A DNA stretch of 64,000 bases from Bacteroidales bacterium (GTDB lineage: Bacteria > Bacteroidota > Bacteroidia > Bacteroidales > UBA1715). The position numbers were made by a program, and so were the translations under genes. Positions 46,708 through 55,445 of the stretch are shown one piece after another. The DNA lies in contig JADKDL010000020.1 in the NCBI GenBank assembly GCA_016714605.1, positions 1 to 64,000 on the forward strand, given 5' to 3'. Every line of letters begins with the position of its first letter. The stretch's first letter is position 1. The notes below the pieces were generated by a model that saw only the letters and a program-made list of their open reading frames with translations, had not been told where the DNA came from and did not search any database.

Positions 46708-49700
46708 ATGGCTCTTAAAAACTACGTTATTCTATTCATATTAGCAATGAGCCTCAGTTCTATAGCTCAAAGGGAATTGCTTAATTTTAGTCAGTATAAT
46801 GTTAATAATGGTCTGTCTGAAAATATCATCAATTGCATAAATCAAGATAAACAAGGATTTATATGGATAGGCACTCAGAATGGGTTGAATCGTTTTGATG
46901 GTTATGAGTTTAAAGTGTTTAAGCATAATCCGTTAGATGAGAATACGTTGCGTAATAATAATATTAAAGCTTTATTGATTGATAATGAGGGTTATTTGTG
47001 GGTGGCTACCTCTGGTGGTGGAATTTCAAGGTACAATCATAAAACAGATTGCTTTGAAAATCACTGTTTTTTTAAAACACAAACAAATTCAGAAAAATGT
47101 AATGTTTATACAATTGTTGAAGATAAAACAGGCTCTTTCTGGATTGGTACGTATGGTGAGGGTTTATATAAATTTAATCCTAAAAGCAAGAAGACTGTTT
47201 CGTATAATACTACAGGGTCTACAAATAAAATAAGTGGTAATTCAATTCGTTCACTGTGTGTTACTAAAAGTAATACTTTATTTGTTGGTTATGAAACCGG
47301 AAAGGTTGATGTTATTGATTTGAAAACAGGTAAAGTCACTAGTGTAGATAAATTGACTCATAATAATAATGCCATTATGCATATTATTGAAGATGCAAGT
47401 CAAAATATATGGATTGGAACCTATGGAGCTGGGTTTTCTATTTACAATCAAAAAAGAAAAACTCTTAAAAATTTCAATGTAAGTAATTCAAAATTAAACA
47501 ATAATGTAGTTTGGAAGTTTTTTGTCAAAGATAATAATACAGTTTGGATTGCTACCCGTGGGGGAGGGATAAATATTTTCAACACGCTCACAGAAGATTT
47601 TAAAACAATAAGTTATAGTCCCGATATTACAAATGGAATTTCTAGTAATACTATTTTGGAAATATTCAAAGACGCTTCCGGAATATATTGGATTGGTACA
47701 GAAGACAAGGGTATAAACACATTAAATATCTTTAAACAAAATTTCAAAAAAATATCTCCTAAATATTTATTTCCTACGCTTACTTCAAATTCTGTTGAGT
47801 CTGTTTTTCTGACAAGAAACAGAGAAATATGGCTCGGACTAATGGGGAATGGAGTTGTATATTACAACCAAGAAAATGGTGACAAAGAAATTTTTACAAC
47901 CCAAAATAGTAAACTCTCAAACAATAGTGTATTGTCCATAAATCAAGATATTGAAGGTAATATTTGGTTTGGAACCGATGGTAGTGGCGTTGATATTTAC
48001 AATCCTAAAACAAAAACATTTAGAAATTTAAGCAATAAAACAAATGACTCTTCGAGTCTGAGCAATAACGCCGTGCATGTTTTGTTTCGAGATTCTAAAA
48101 ATAATATGTGGCTTGGAACCTACGGAGGTGGGCTCTGTAAGTATAATAAAGAAACAGATAATTTCTCAATTTATACTCTAGACACTTCTGCAATGAACAA
48201 TGTAGTACTTTCAATATTTGAGGATATTAGCAATAATATTTGGGTTGGTACCAATAATAAAGGATTGGCAAGACTTTCAAAAAACATGAAGTTTATTTAT
48301 TCTGATTCTGGTGTTCAAGGAGAAAATAAACTAGATAATATGCTCATGAGTATCTATAGAAATGGTGACGACAGTCTTCTTTGGGTTGGTACCGGAGGTA
48401 TGGGTATTCAATGTAAAGATATTTATAATAATTCAGTAATTAGTTTTACCGGAAATGAAGGATTATCTAACGATGTAGTGCTCGATATACTTCCTGATAA
48501 AAAGGGAGTGTTTTGGGTAAGTACAATTAATGGACTTAATAAATTTGACCCGGCAACAACATATTTTAAAAGTTTTGATACGGAAGACGGTTTGTTGAGC
48601 AACGTTTTTAATCACAATTCAAGCTTTTATGACTCATTGGGTTATATGTATTTTGGTGGAGATAATGGATTGAATATATTTCATCCGGATAGTATATCAA
48701 TTTCAAATTTCACTCCGCCAATTCTTTTCACCCGACTACAAATAGGATATGAAGATGTTGTAATAAATTCGAAAACCAAAGGTGTAAATGTTCTAGAGCA
48801 GAGTATAAATACATCAACAGATATAGTTCTTTCTCATAGACATAACGTTATATCTATAGAGTTTGCTGCATTAGATTACAAATCTTCAAAGAAAATAAAG
48901 TATCAGTATAAATTAGAGGGACTGGATGAAAAATGGCATACCTGCAACGCAGATAGTCGAATTATTACTTATACTCAACTATCATCGGGCAATTATACGC
49001 TTAAGGTAAGATCTACCAATTCTGAAGGTGTTTGGTGCGATAATATAAAATCTTTGCACATAAAAGTAGAACCACCTTATTGGAAAAAATCTTGGTTCAT
49101 TTTATTAGTTGCTCTACTTTTAATATTGTTTATTTATTTTTTGATAAAATATAATACCTATAAACTCAAAAAGAACAATAAGTTACTGGAAGAAAGAGTA
49201 GCTGAGAGAACCAAAGAACTTGCCGAACAAAGAGATGAAGTATTCAAGAAGACAGAACAAATATATTCGCAACAGGAAGAAATACTTGACCAGAAGCGAC
49301 TTTTAGAAACAAAAAATATTGAGCTTGAAAAGTTTAATTTAGCTGCAAGCAAGGCAGATAGTTCTATTGCCATTCTTAATAAATCTGGTTTTATAGAATG
49401 GGCTAACGAATGTTTCTACAAAAATTTCGATTTTCCTTTTGATGTTTTGAAAAAAGAGCCGGTTAATTTTGTTATTCAGATGAGTAACGAAGTGTTGTAT
49501 GATAATTTTAAAACCTGTATAGAGAATAAAGTAAGCAGTAGTTTTGAGTTTGATTATAAAGATAAGTTTAATAAAAGAATTTTCACTTTGACTTCTGTAA
49601 CGCCTGTTCTTAGTAGGTTGCTAGATATTGAGACAATCGTTTTGGTTATAACTGATATTACTAAACAGAAAGTCACAGAACAGCAAATTCTCATACAGAA

Positions 49701-50931
49701 AGATCAGATTACCAAACAGCATCATGAGTTGCAAATACACCGCGATAATCTTGAAAAACTGGTAGAAGAGAGGACAGGTGCATTGAGAGATGCATTGATT
49801 AGAGCCGAAGAGTCTGATAGACTTAAAACCTCATTTTTGGCTAATATATCGCATGAAATTAGAACTCCTATGAATTCAATAATAGGATTTTCTGAGTTAC
49901 TTTCTTTGCCTGGAATATCGGAAGAAAAGCGCAAACGTTATTTAGAGATGATTTCTAGCAATGGTGAAGCACTTGTAAGATTGATTGATGATATAATAGA
50001 CCTATCGCAAATAGAAACGGGTCAAATACAATTTAAAAAACAGCCTTTTTCTATTTATAGCAGGTGCGAAATTATGCTTTCTCATTTAAATACTTTGGTG
50101 CTTAAATCGGGTAAATCAATTGCAACAAAATTTAAAGTAAGTGAATTTGATAAAAATATTTTGCTTTATTCTGATGCTTTTAGAATAGAACAAGTCTTGT
50201 TGAATTTGTTAAATAATGCTGTAAAATATACAGATAAGGGAGATTTCTTTGGTTTTGAATTAATAGGTGAGGGCGAGAATAAATATATACGTTTCTTCTG
50301 TTCCGATACCGGTATTGGGTTGCAACCGGAACAAATACCGCTAGTATTTAAGCGATTTACAAAAATTGAAGATAGAAAAGGAATCATTTATAGAGGTGCC
50401 GGATTAGGACTTTCTATCTCCAAACATATTGCAGAATTGCTTGATGGCGAAATGTGGGTTGATTCGGAATATGGTAAAGGCTCTGAGTTTTACTTTACTA
50501 TTCCTTACAAAGAAATAATTGTGGAAGAAAGTTTTTATAAGTTCGATTTTTCAGCATTTAAAATCTTGATAGTTGATGATGAGCCTGTAAATGTTACTTT
50601 AATGAGTTCTGTTTTGACTATTACTAATGCACAACTATTTACTGCTTCAAACGGACAAGAGGCTATTGACCAGTATTACGCTGCAAAGCCCGATTTGATT
50701 TTGATGGATATAAAAATGCCTATAAAAGATGGGTATGAAGCTACTAAGGAAATAAGACAAGACAGTACTATCGTGCCAATTATTGCGGTTACTGCATATT
50801 CTATGCAAAGTGAAAAGGAAAAGATAATTTCTGCCGGATTTACTAATCTTATTCTAAAACCTGTGAATCAGAAAAATCTGCTTTTTGAAATTTCCAAGTT
50901 GTTAAATAAAGATAATGACAGCAATGAGTAA
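46708..50931 (+). CDS. hybrid histidine kinase with reg_prop sensor (HTCS-like, no AraC domain)
   Basis: 1407 residues. After a signal peptide come about 12-14 reg_prop blades with the FIWIGTQNGLNRFDG pattern. A Y_Y_Y domain (about 706-776), a membrane helix (about 795-815), a coiled coil, a PAS-like region (about 876-988) and a second coiled coil follow. HisKA has His1049 (SHEIRTPMNSII). The HATPase has N box NLLNNAVKYT and G box GAGLGLSISKHI. The receiver has phospho-Asp1334 (LMDIKMP). Unlike the classical hybrid regulator at 34371, it stops after the receiver, so it must pass its signal to another protein. It overlaps xseB by 17 bp. It is intact across 4.2 kb. Confidence 0.92.
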   Translation: MALKNYVILFILAMSLSSIAQRELLNFSQYNVNNGLSENIINCINQDKQGFIWIGTQNGLNRFDGYEFKVFKHNPLDENTLRNNNIKALLIDNEGYLWVATSGGGISRYNHKTDCFENHCFFKTQTNSEKCNVYTIVEDKTGSFWIGTYGEGLYKFNPKSKKTVSYNTTGSTNKISGNSIRSLCVTKSNTLFVGYETGKVDVIDLKTGKVTSVDKLTHNNNAIMHIIEDASQNIWIGTYGAGFSIYNQKRKTLKNFNVSNSKLNNNVVWKFFVKDNNTVWIATRGGGINIFNTLTEDFKTISYSPDITNGISSNTILEIFKDASGIYWIGTEDKGINTLNIFKQNFKKISPKYLFPTLTSNSVESVFLTRNREIWLGLMGNGVVYYNQENGDKEIFTTQNSKLSNNSVLSINQDIEGNIWFGTDGSGVDIYNPKTKTFRNLSNKTNDSSSLSNNAVHVLFRDSKNNMWLGTYGGGLCKYNKETDNFSIYTLDTSAMNNVVLSIFEDISNNIWVGTNNKGLARLSKNMKFIYSDSGVQGENKLDNMLMSIYRNGDDSLLWVGTGGMGIQCKDIYNNSVISFTGNEGLSNDVVLDILPDKKGVFWVSTINGLNKFDPATTYFKSFDTEDGLLSNVFNHNSSFYDSLGYMYFGGDNGLNIFHPDSISISNFTPPILFTRLQIGYEDVVINSKTKGVNVLEQSINTSTDIVLSHRHNVISIEFAALDYKSSKKIKYQYKLEGLDEKWHTCNADSRIITYTQLSSGNYTLKVRSTNSEGVWCDNIKSLHIKVEPPYWKKSWFILLVALLLILFIYFLIKYNTYKLKKNNKLLEERVAERTKELAEQRDEVFKKTEQIYSQQEEILDQKRLLETKNIELEKFNLAASKADSSIAILNKSGFIEWANECFYKNFDFPFDVLKKEPVNFVIQMSNEVLYDNFKTCIENKVSSSFEFDYKDKFNKRIFTLTSVTPVLSRLLDIETIVLVITDITKQKVTEQQILIQKDQITKQHHELQIHRDNLEKLVEERTGALRDALIRAEESDRLKTSFLANISHEIRTPMNSIIGFSELLSLPGISEEKRKRYLEMISSNGEALVRLIDDIIDLSQIETGQIQFKKQPFSIYSRCEIMLSHLNTLVLKSGKSIATKFKVSEFDKNILLYSDAFRIEQVLLNLLNNAVKYTDKGDFFGFELIGEGENKYIRFFCSDTGIGLQPEQIPLVFKRFTKIEDRKGIIYRGAGLGLSISKHIAELLDGEMWVDSEYGKGSEFYFTIPYKEIIVEESFYKFDFSAFKILIVDDEPVNVTLMSSVLTITNAQLFTASNGQEAIDQYYAAKPDLILMDIKMPIKDGYEATKEIRQDSTIVPIIAVTAYSMQSEKEKIISAGFTNLILKPVNQKNLLFEISKLLNKDNDSNE

Positions 50932-51142
50932 GATTAAAGATAAAATTACATACAAAGAGGCAATGAGTGAAATAAAAATCACTGTTGCTAAAATTGAGTC
51001 TGAGGAGATTGAAATTGATGAATTAAGTACTCATGTTCAGCGTGTTGGTGAGCTTATAAAAATATGTAAGAAGAAACTGTACGAAACCGAAAATGATGTG
51101 ATGGCTATTCTAAATGAAATACAGACCGATAATCAGGCTTAA
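50915..51142 (+). CDS. xseB: exodeoxyribonuclease VII small subunit
   Basis: 75 residues with the family core YKEAMSEIKITVAKIESEEI and LIKICKKKLYETENDV, a helical hairpin that coats XseA. The start overlaps the hybrid kinase stop by 17 bp; an ATG nine bases later would reduce this to 8 bp. Normally xseB follows xseA. Here XseA is not in the neighbourhood, and its position after a sensor kinase is unusual, probably a rearrangement or translational coupling. Confidence 0.85.
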   Translation: MTAMSKIKDKITYKEAMSEIKITVAKIESEEIEIDELSTHVQRVGELIKICKKKLYETENDVMAILNEIQTDNQA

Positions 51143-51165
51143 ATTTCTCATATTTTGTAACAGGA

Positions 51166-51342
51166 GTGAAATCTGTACAGCAACTATTAAATACATCAAA
51201 TAGCTTTGTTTTCGGTCTGGAATTGCTCAAGACCGGTAGCAAAAAACAGCAGTTACTGTTTAGTCAAATTGAACAGTATGAAATATTGTTTTCACCAATA
51301 ATTTGTATTAACGATATTGTTAGTTTAGAAACAATATCATAA
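51166..51342 (+). CDS. possible 58-residue protein
   Basis: A GTG start right after an AGGAG sequence opens a 58-codon frame (VQQLLNTSNSFVFGLELL...) that ends 14 bp before the convergent sensor gene. No homology is recognised. It could be a chance frame. Confidence 0.25.
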   Translation: MKSVQQLLNTSNSFVFGLELLKTGSKKQQLLFSQIEQYEILFSPIICINDIVSLETIS

Positions 51343-51356
51343 TAGAAAAATCGGTA

Positions 51357-54300
51357 TTAATGTTTCAATTGCATATCAGACTCTGATATATGTGTTAGCC
51401 ACCATTCTATAATTTCTGCAAGAAACGTGTTTGTTATTTTGGTATTTCCTGCATTGAAATCTTTTTGAAAGGTATTAAGCTTCATTAAGAAGGCGTTATG
51501 CTGTTCTCTATGAGTTTCGTAGAGTTCTTTCTTTTTAGATTTTATATGCTTTTCTTCGGCAGCAAAATGATATTCGGTATAGTCAATTAATCCTTTCAGA
51601 TAACCTTTTATGTTTTTCTTAGCTCGGTTTTCAGTATGTGAGTCGATAATCTGATTAATTAAGTCAAATAATATTTTGTGTTGGTCGTCTATGAAATCAA
51701 GATTCACCGCTAAAGCATCGCTCCATTCCATAGGTAGTATGAGTTCAGCTTCTAAATTATTTGACTCTATAACAGGAGCGCTTTCTTTTGCAACTTTAAA
51801 TTCATTTACATACTTACAATCTTCTGTAGATATGTGCATATTGAACCATTCATATATCTTTATGTAGAAGGCATATAAATTTTTCTCATCACCTGCATTA
51901 TGCGCTTTTTCAAAATCGTCAAAAGCATCTAAAATGTCTCTGTGTAGTAATTTATGTAACTCTTTTTCACTGAAGTTATATTCAGTGAATTGTTTTTCTT
52001 CCGATTTGAAATTAATTAAAATTGATTCGAAAAGTTGAGCGTGTAGATTTTTTATATTCTTAAACTCATTATCAGCAAAGCATTTATGAGAAATTTCTGA
52101 AAGAAGAGTGAAAATGTTTTTATGCTGTTGGTCAAACTCAGAGTGATTTAAGAGTAGGTTGTCATTCCAAGTTATTACTGTTTCTGGTATTGTATTGGTT
52201 TCTGGTATTGTATCAGTTACTGTTTCTGTAATATTTACTGTTTCTGGTATTGAAGTGTTTTTAGATTTTGTTTCAGTGCGTTCTTCAGGAATATTGTCGC
52301 TATAAGGATCCTCAATCATGGATTGATTCAAATTAGCAGGTCGATCGTGTTCTATATCAAAATCATCACCTACAGCTTCATCTGTATGTATTTCATTTGT
52401 TTCAAAATCTGAAATATCATCGTCTTCAAAATCGTTATGTGGAGGTACGTTATTTGGAACTAGGTTGTTAAGTAATGATGGGTCTATACCATTTTGCGGA
52501 TAGGTAATTACATTTATTTTCGAAATATCTCCATAGGTATCGAATATTGGAATGTAAAGTTCGTGTAATATAATTGGCTGTAGCGATTTTAATATATATA
52601 CAATATCTCGTTCTTCTTTATTACCATTGGCAATATGATTCCAAAAGTTGAAGTATTCTTTGTCGTTTTTGAAGCTGTTTTTAACCAGTTCTTTGTGCAT
52701 TAAATCGTAAATACTTTTTGCGCTTATGCCAATTGAACTGGTATAAATTGAATTTGCCGACAAGAAATCGCCTTCCAAATTTACGGTATAAACACCAAAC
52801 GACTGACTTATTTCATTAAAGATGCCTTCCATTTCTTTCGTTTTGGTAGCAGCTCCTTCTTGGGTAGCTTGCATTTCTTCTAGGTTCTGTCTCATTTCTT
52901 CTTCTTGTTGAGACAGTCTCTCGGCTTGCTGTTTTGATTCGGATAGTAATTGAGCTGTGCGTACGTTTACTTTTACACTTGATATTGTAGATGCAATACT
53001 TTCGCTGACTTTTTTTACAAAGTCAATTTTATAATCTTCAATTTCTTTAAATGCTGCTAATTCTATTACTCCATATACCTCATTATTGTAAATGAGTGGT
53101 GAGAGTAATATACTTACCGGTTTTGAAGTACCTAGACCTGATGCTATTTCAATGTAATCTGAGGGTAATTCAGTGAGATACAGGCATTGTCTTTCTTGAG
53201 CACATCTTCCAATTAATCCTTCTGAAAATTCTAGTTCTTTGGTCACAAATTTTCTACGATCTAGTGCATATGCTGCTTCAAGGTTGAAGTATTTTGCATT
53301 GTCCTTTTCATACATTACAAACATACCTCCAATATTTGCATCAATATATTCAATAAGATTAATAAGTATGTTGTATGATAGGTCGGCTATATTGTTGTTG
53401 TTTGAACGAAGTATTTCTCCAAATTTAGCAATGCCTTCGGTTGCCCATCTTCTTATGTTGTCTTCTTGATTTCTTTTTTCAGATTCTGTAGATGCGTCTA
53501 CCAAGGTGTTTTTTAAAACGGTTAATGTTTCACTTAACACATCAAACTCTCCGTTGTGTTCAAAATTATCGGTTAGGTTGCCTTTTGATATGTTTTTGAT
53601 GTATTCAACGGCTCCTTTTATATGTAGTGCAAAACCATTGAAATGTGTTCCTATCTGACCTATTTCATCGTTCATGCTGTTTTTAAATGCAGCATTATAA
53701 TTTCCCGACGACACTTCTTTAACGTAAGCCATTTGTCGTTTGAGCCTGTTGATGATAAGCTTGTTTATGATAAACAAACAGAATAAAACAAAAAATGCCA
53801 TTACTAAGAATAGAATAATTACAAATAAATCGCGAGAATTGTTTAATTCAATGATGAGTTTTTCGTGGTATTCATAAATTTCCGAATTTAATTTCAAAAA
53901 CTTATCATTGGTTCTCTCAAGAGAGCGCACTGCGTTTTTTACTTCGGTAGTAAGGGGTTTTGAGGCATCTTCTACAACATACTCGCCCGAAACATCTATG
54001 AAACCTGTAGCCATTTCGCTACCACCAATAAAGGTTTCTTCATCTATTATTGATTCCGTGTTTTCTTTTATTGAAAACCAAAGTTTTTCCAGTTTAGAGA
54101 GTTTTATTTTTGAAATATCGTCAAGAGCTTTTATTTTATTAGAATAGAAATCGTTATTAAGCACTCCGCCGTTTTTCAATAGGTAAAGATTTTTTTCATA
54201 TAACTGTTTGGCTCTCTCAAGGTTTATTTTAGACGATTCTACTTCTCTCAAAACAAATTCGCTATACATAATAATTTGTTGCGATTGAAACATCATCTCA

Positions 54301-54464
54301 GAAAGTATTAATGTTTTGGCATGAGTATCGTCAATTTTTTCTTTGTAGGAGAAGTATTGTGTTGTATTAATAAAAGCAATTATGAGTAATATCACAAAAA
54401 TAACACTGAACTTTATTAACAGTGAAGTGTCGTTTAGTTTTCTAATAAATGATAATAGCTTCAT
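51357..54464 (-). CDS. HAMP-GAF sensor protein with two C-terminal hemerythrin domains
   Basis: 1035 residues. An N-terminal helix and a four-helix-like extracellular sensor lead to a second membrane helix (about residues 216-238) and HAMP (about 240-290). A GAF domain (about 380-520), a coiled coil and a PAS-like part come next, then an acidic linker and two bacteriohemerythrin domains. The second hemerythrin (about 912-1035) has the full ligand set: His929, His966, Glu970, His985, His989, His1025, Asp1030. The first (about 763-890) has His781, Glu822, His837, His841, His877 and Asp882, but Asn818 replaces the second His. There is no kinase, HD or GGDEF output. An O2-, NO- or iron-sensing role is inference. 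Confidence 0.85.
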   Translation of the reverse strand: MKLLSFIRKLNDTSLLIKFSVIFVILLIIAFINTTQYFSYKEKIDDTHAKTLILSEMMFQSQQIIMYSEFVLREVESSKINLERAKQLYEKNLYLLKNGGVLNNDFYSNKIKALDDISKIKLSKLEKLWFSIKENTESIIDEETFIGGSEMATGFIDVSGEYVVEDASKPLTTEVKNAVRSLERTNDKFLKLNSEIYEYHEKLIIELNNSRDLFVIILFLVMAFFVLFCLFIINKLIINRLKRQMAYVKEVSSGNYNAAFKNSMNDEIGQIGTHFNGFALHIKGAVEYIKNISKGNLTDNFEHNGEFDVLSETLTVLKNTLVDASTESEKRNQEDNIRRWATEGIAKFGEILRSNNNNIADLSYNILINLIEYIDANIGGMFVMYEKDNAKYFNLEAAYALDRRKFVTKELEFSEGLIGRCAQERQCLYLTELPSDYIEIASGLGTSKPVSILLSPLIYNNEVYGVIELAAFKEIEDYKIDFVKKVSESIASTISSVKVNVRTAQLLSESKQQAERLSQQEEEMRQNLEEMQATQEGAATKTKEMEGIFNEISQSFGVYTVNLEGDFLSANSIYTSSIGISAKSIYDLMHKELVKNSFKNDKEYFNFWNHIANGNKEERDIVYILKSLQPIILHELYIPIFDTYGDISKINVITYPQNGIDPSLLNNLVPNNVPPHNDFEDDDISDFETNEIHTDEAVGDDFDIEHDRPANLNQSMIEDPYSDNIPEERTETKSKNTSIPETVNITETVTDTIPETNTIPETVITWNDNLLLNHSEFDQQHKNIFTLLSEISHKCFADNEFKNIKNLHAQLFESILINFKSEEKQFTEYNFSEKELHKLLHRDILDAFDDFEKAHNAGDEKNLYAFYIKIYEWFNMHISTEDCKYVNEFKVAKESAPVIESNNLEAELILPMEWSDALAVNLDFIDDQHKILFDLINQIIDSHTENRAKKNIKGYLKGLIDYTEYHFAAEEKHIKSKKKELYETHREQHNAFLMKLNTFQKDFNAGNTKITNTFLAEIIEWWLTHISESDMQLKH

Positions 54465-54670
54465 TGGTACTATTTATTAAAATGATTGTTTTCTATACTG
54501 AAAATTGATAAAACTATGACAAAGTGATATGTTTTAAAATCAAATTAGTGTCTTGTTTTTATTGCTTAACCAAATATATGTAAATAAAGTATTTTACCAA
54601 AAATATTTTGTACATATAAGATAAAGATACATATCATTGAAAAGAATGATGCTTGTCTTTTATGTGTTTT

Positions 54671-55435
54671 TCAGGAAATAGTTACTTTCAATCCGTCAAA
54701 TGCAAAAAATATATTATCGGGTAGCGAGTTTTCTATTTCTTTATACCTACCCATAGAATGACTTATATGGGTAAGATAAGCTCTTTGGGGCTTCACTTTA
54801 TCTATAACCTCTAGTGCTTGTTCTAAACTAAAGTGAGAATAGTGTTTTTCAGGCATTAGTGCATTCACAGTGAGTACATCTAGATTTTGAAGTTTCTCCA
54901 GTTCTTTGTCTTCAATAAATGAAGCATCGGTAATATATGCCATATTCTCAATCCGAAAGCCCAGTATAGGGAGCGTTTTATGCATTATTCTGATTGGAAC
55001 GACCGTAATATCATCAATAAGAAAGGGATTTTCTGTTATGTTTATAAGGTTCATTTGAGGTGCACCTGGATAGGGTTGTTCATCAAATACATATTCAAAT
55101 TCTTTTTTAAGTCTAGCTTCTACGTTTTTTTCTAAATAGATATTCATAGCTTTATTTTTTCTAAAGTTATATGGTCGTATATCATCTAGTCCGGCTACAT
55201 GGTCTTTGTGTTCGTGGGTAAGAATAATTGCGTCGAGACTAACAATTTTTTCTCTAAGCATTTGTTGTCTAAAATCTGGCCCAGCATCAAAGACTATCGT
55301 CTTGTTTTTGTATTTCAACACTGCCGATGTTCGCAGTCTCTTGTCTCTACTATCATTTGAGTGGCAAGTAGAGCAGGTGCAAGTAATAACCGGTACGCCT
55401 TGCGATGTGCCGGTTCCTAAGAATATAAGTTCCAC
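54671..55435 (-). CDS. PhnP-like metallo-beta-lactamase-fold phosphodiesterase
   Basis: 254 residues. The HxHxDH metal motif is at residues 74-79 (THEHKDH). An extra zinc knuckle near the start (TCTCSTC, Cys19, Cys21, Cys24) is a PhnP-type feature. The later His positions, THISHSM and SHFSL, complete the site. It should hydrolyse small phosphodiesters, but no phosphonate genes lie around it. It lies 10 bp downstream of the pgpH-like gene, in one operon. Confidence 0.88.
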   Translation of the reverse strand: MELIFLGTGTSQGVPVITCTCSTCHSNDSRDKRLRTSAVLKYKNKTIVFDAGPDFRQQMLREKIVSLDAIILTHEHKDHVAGLDDIRPYNFRKNKAMNIYLEKNVEARLKKEFEYVFDEQPYPGAPQMNLINITENPFLIDDITVVPIRIMHKTLPILGFRIENMAYITDASFIEDKELEKLQNLDVLTVNALMPEKHYSHFSLEQALEVIDKVKPQRAYLTHISHSMGRYKEIENSLPDNIFFAFDGLKVTIS

Positions 55436-55445
55436 GTTCTTGTGT

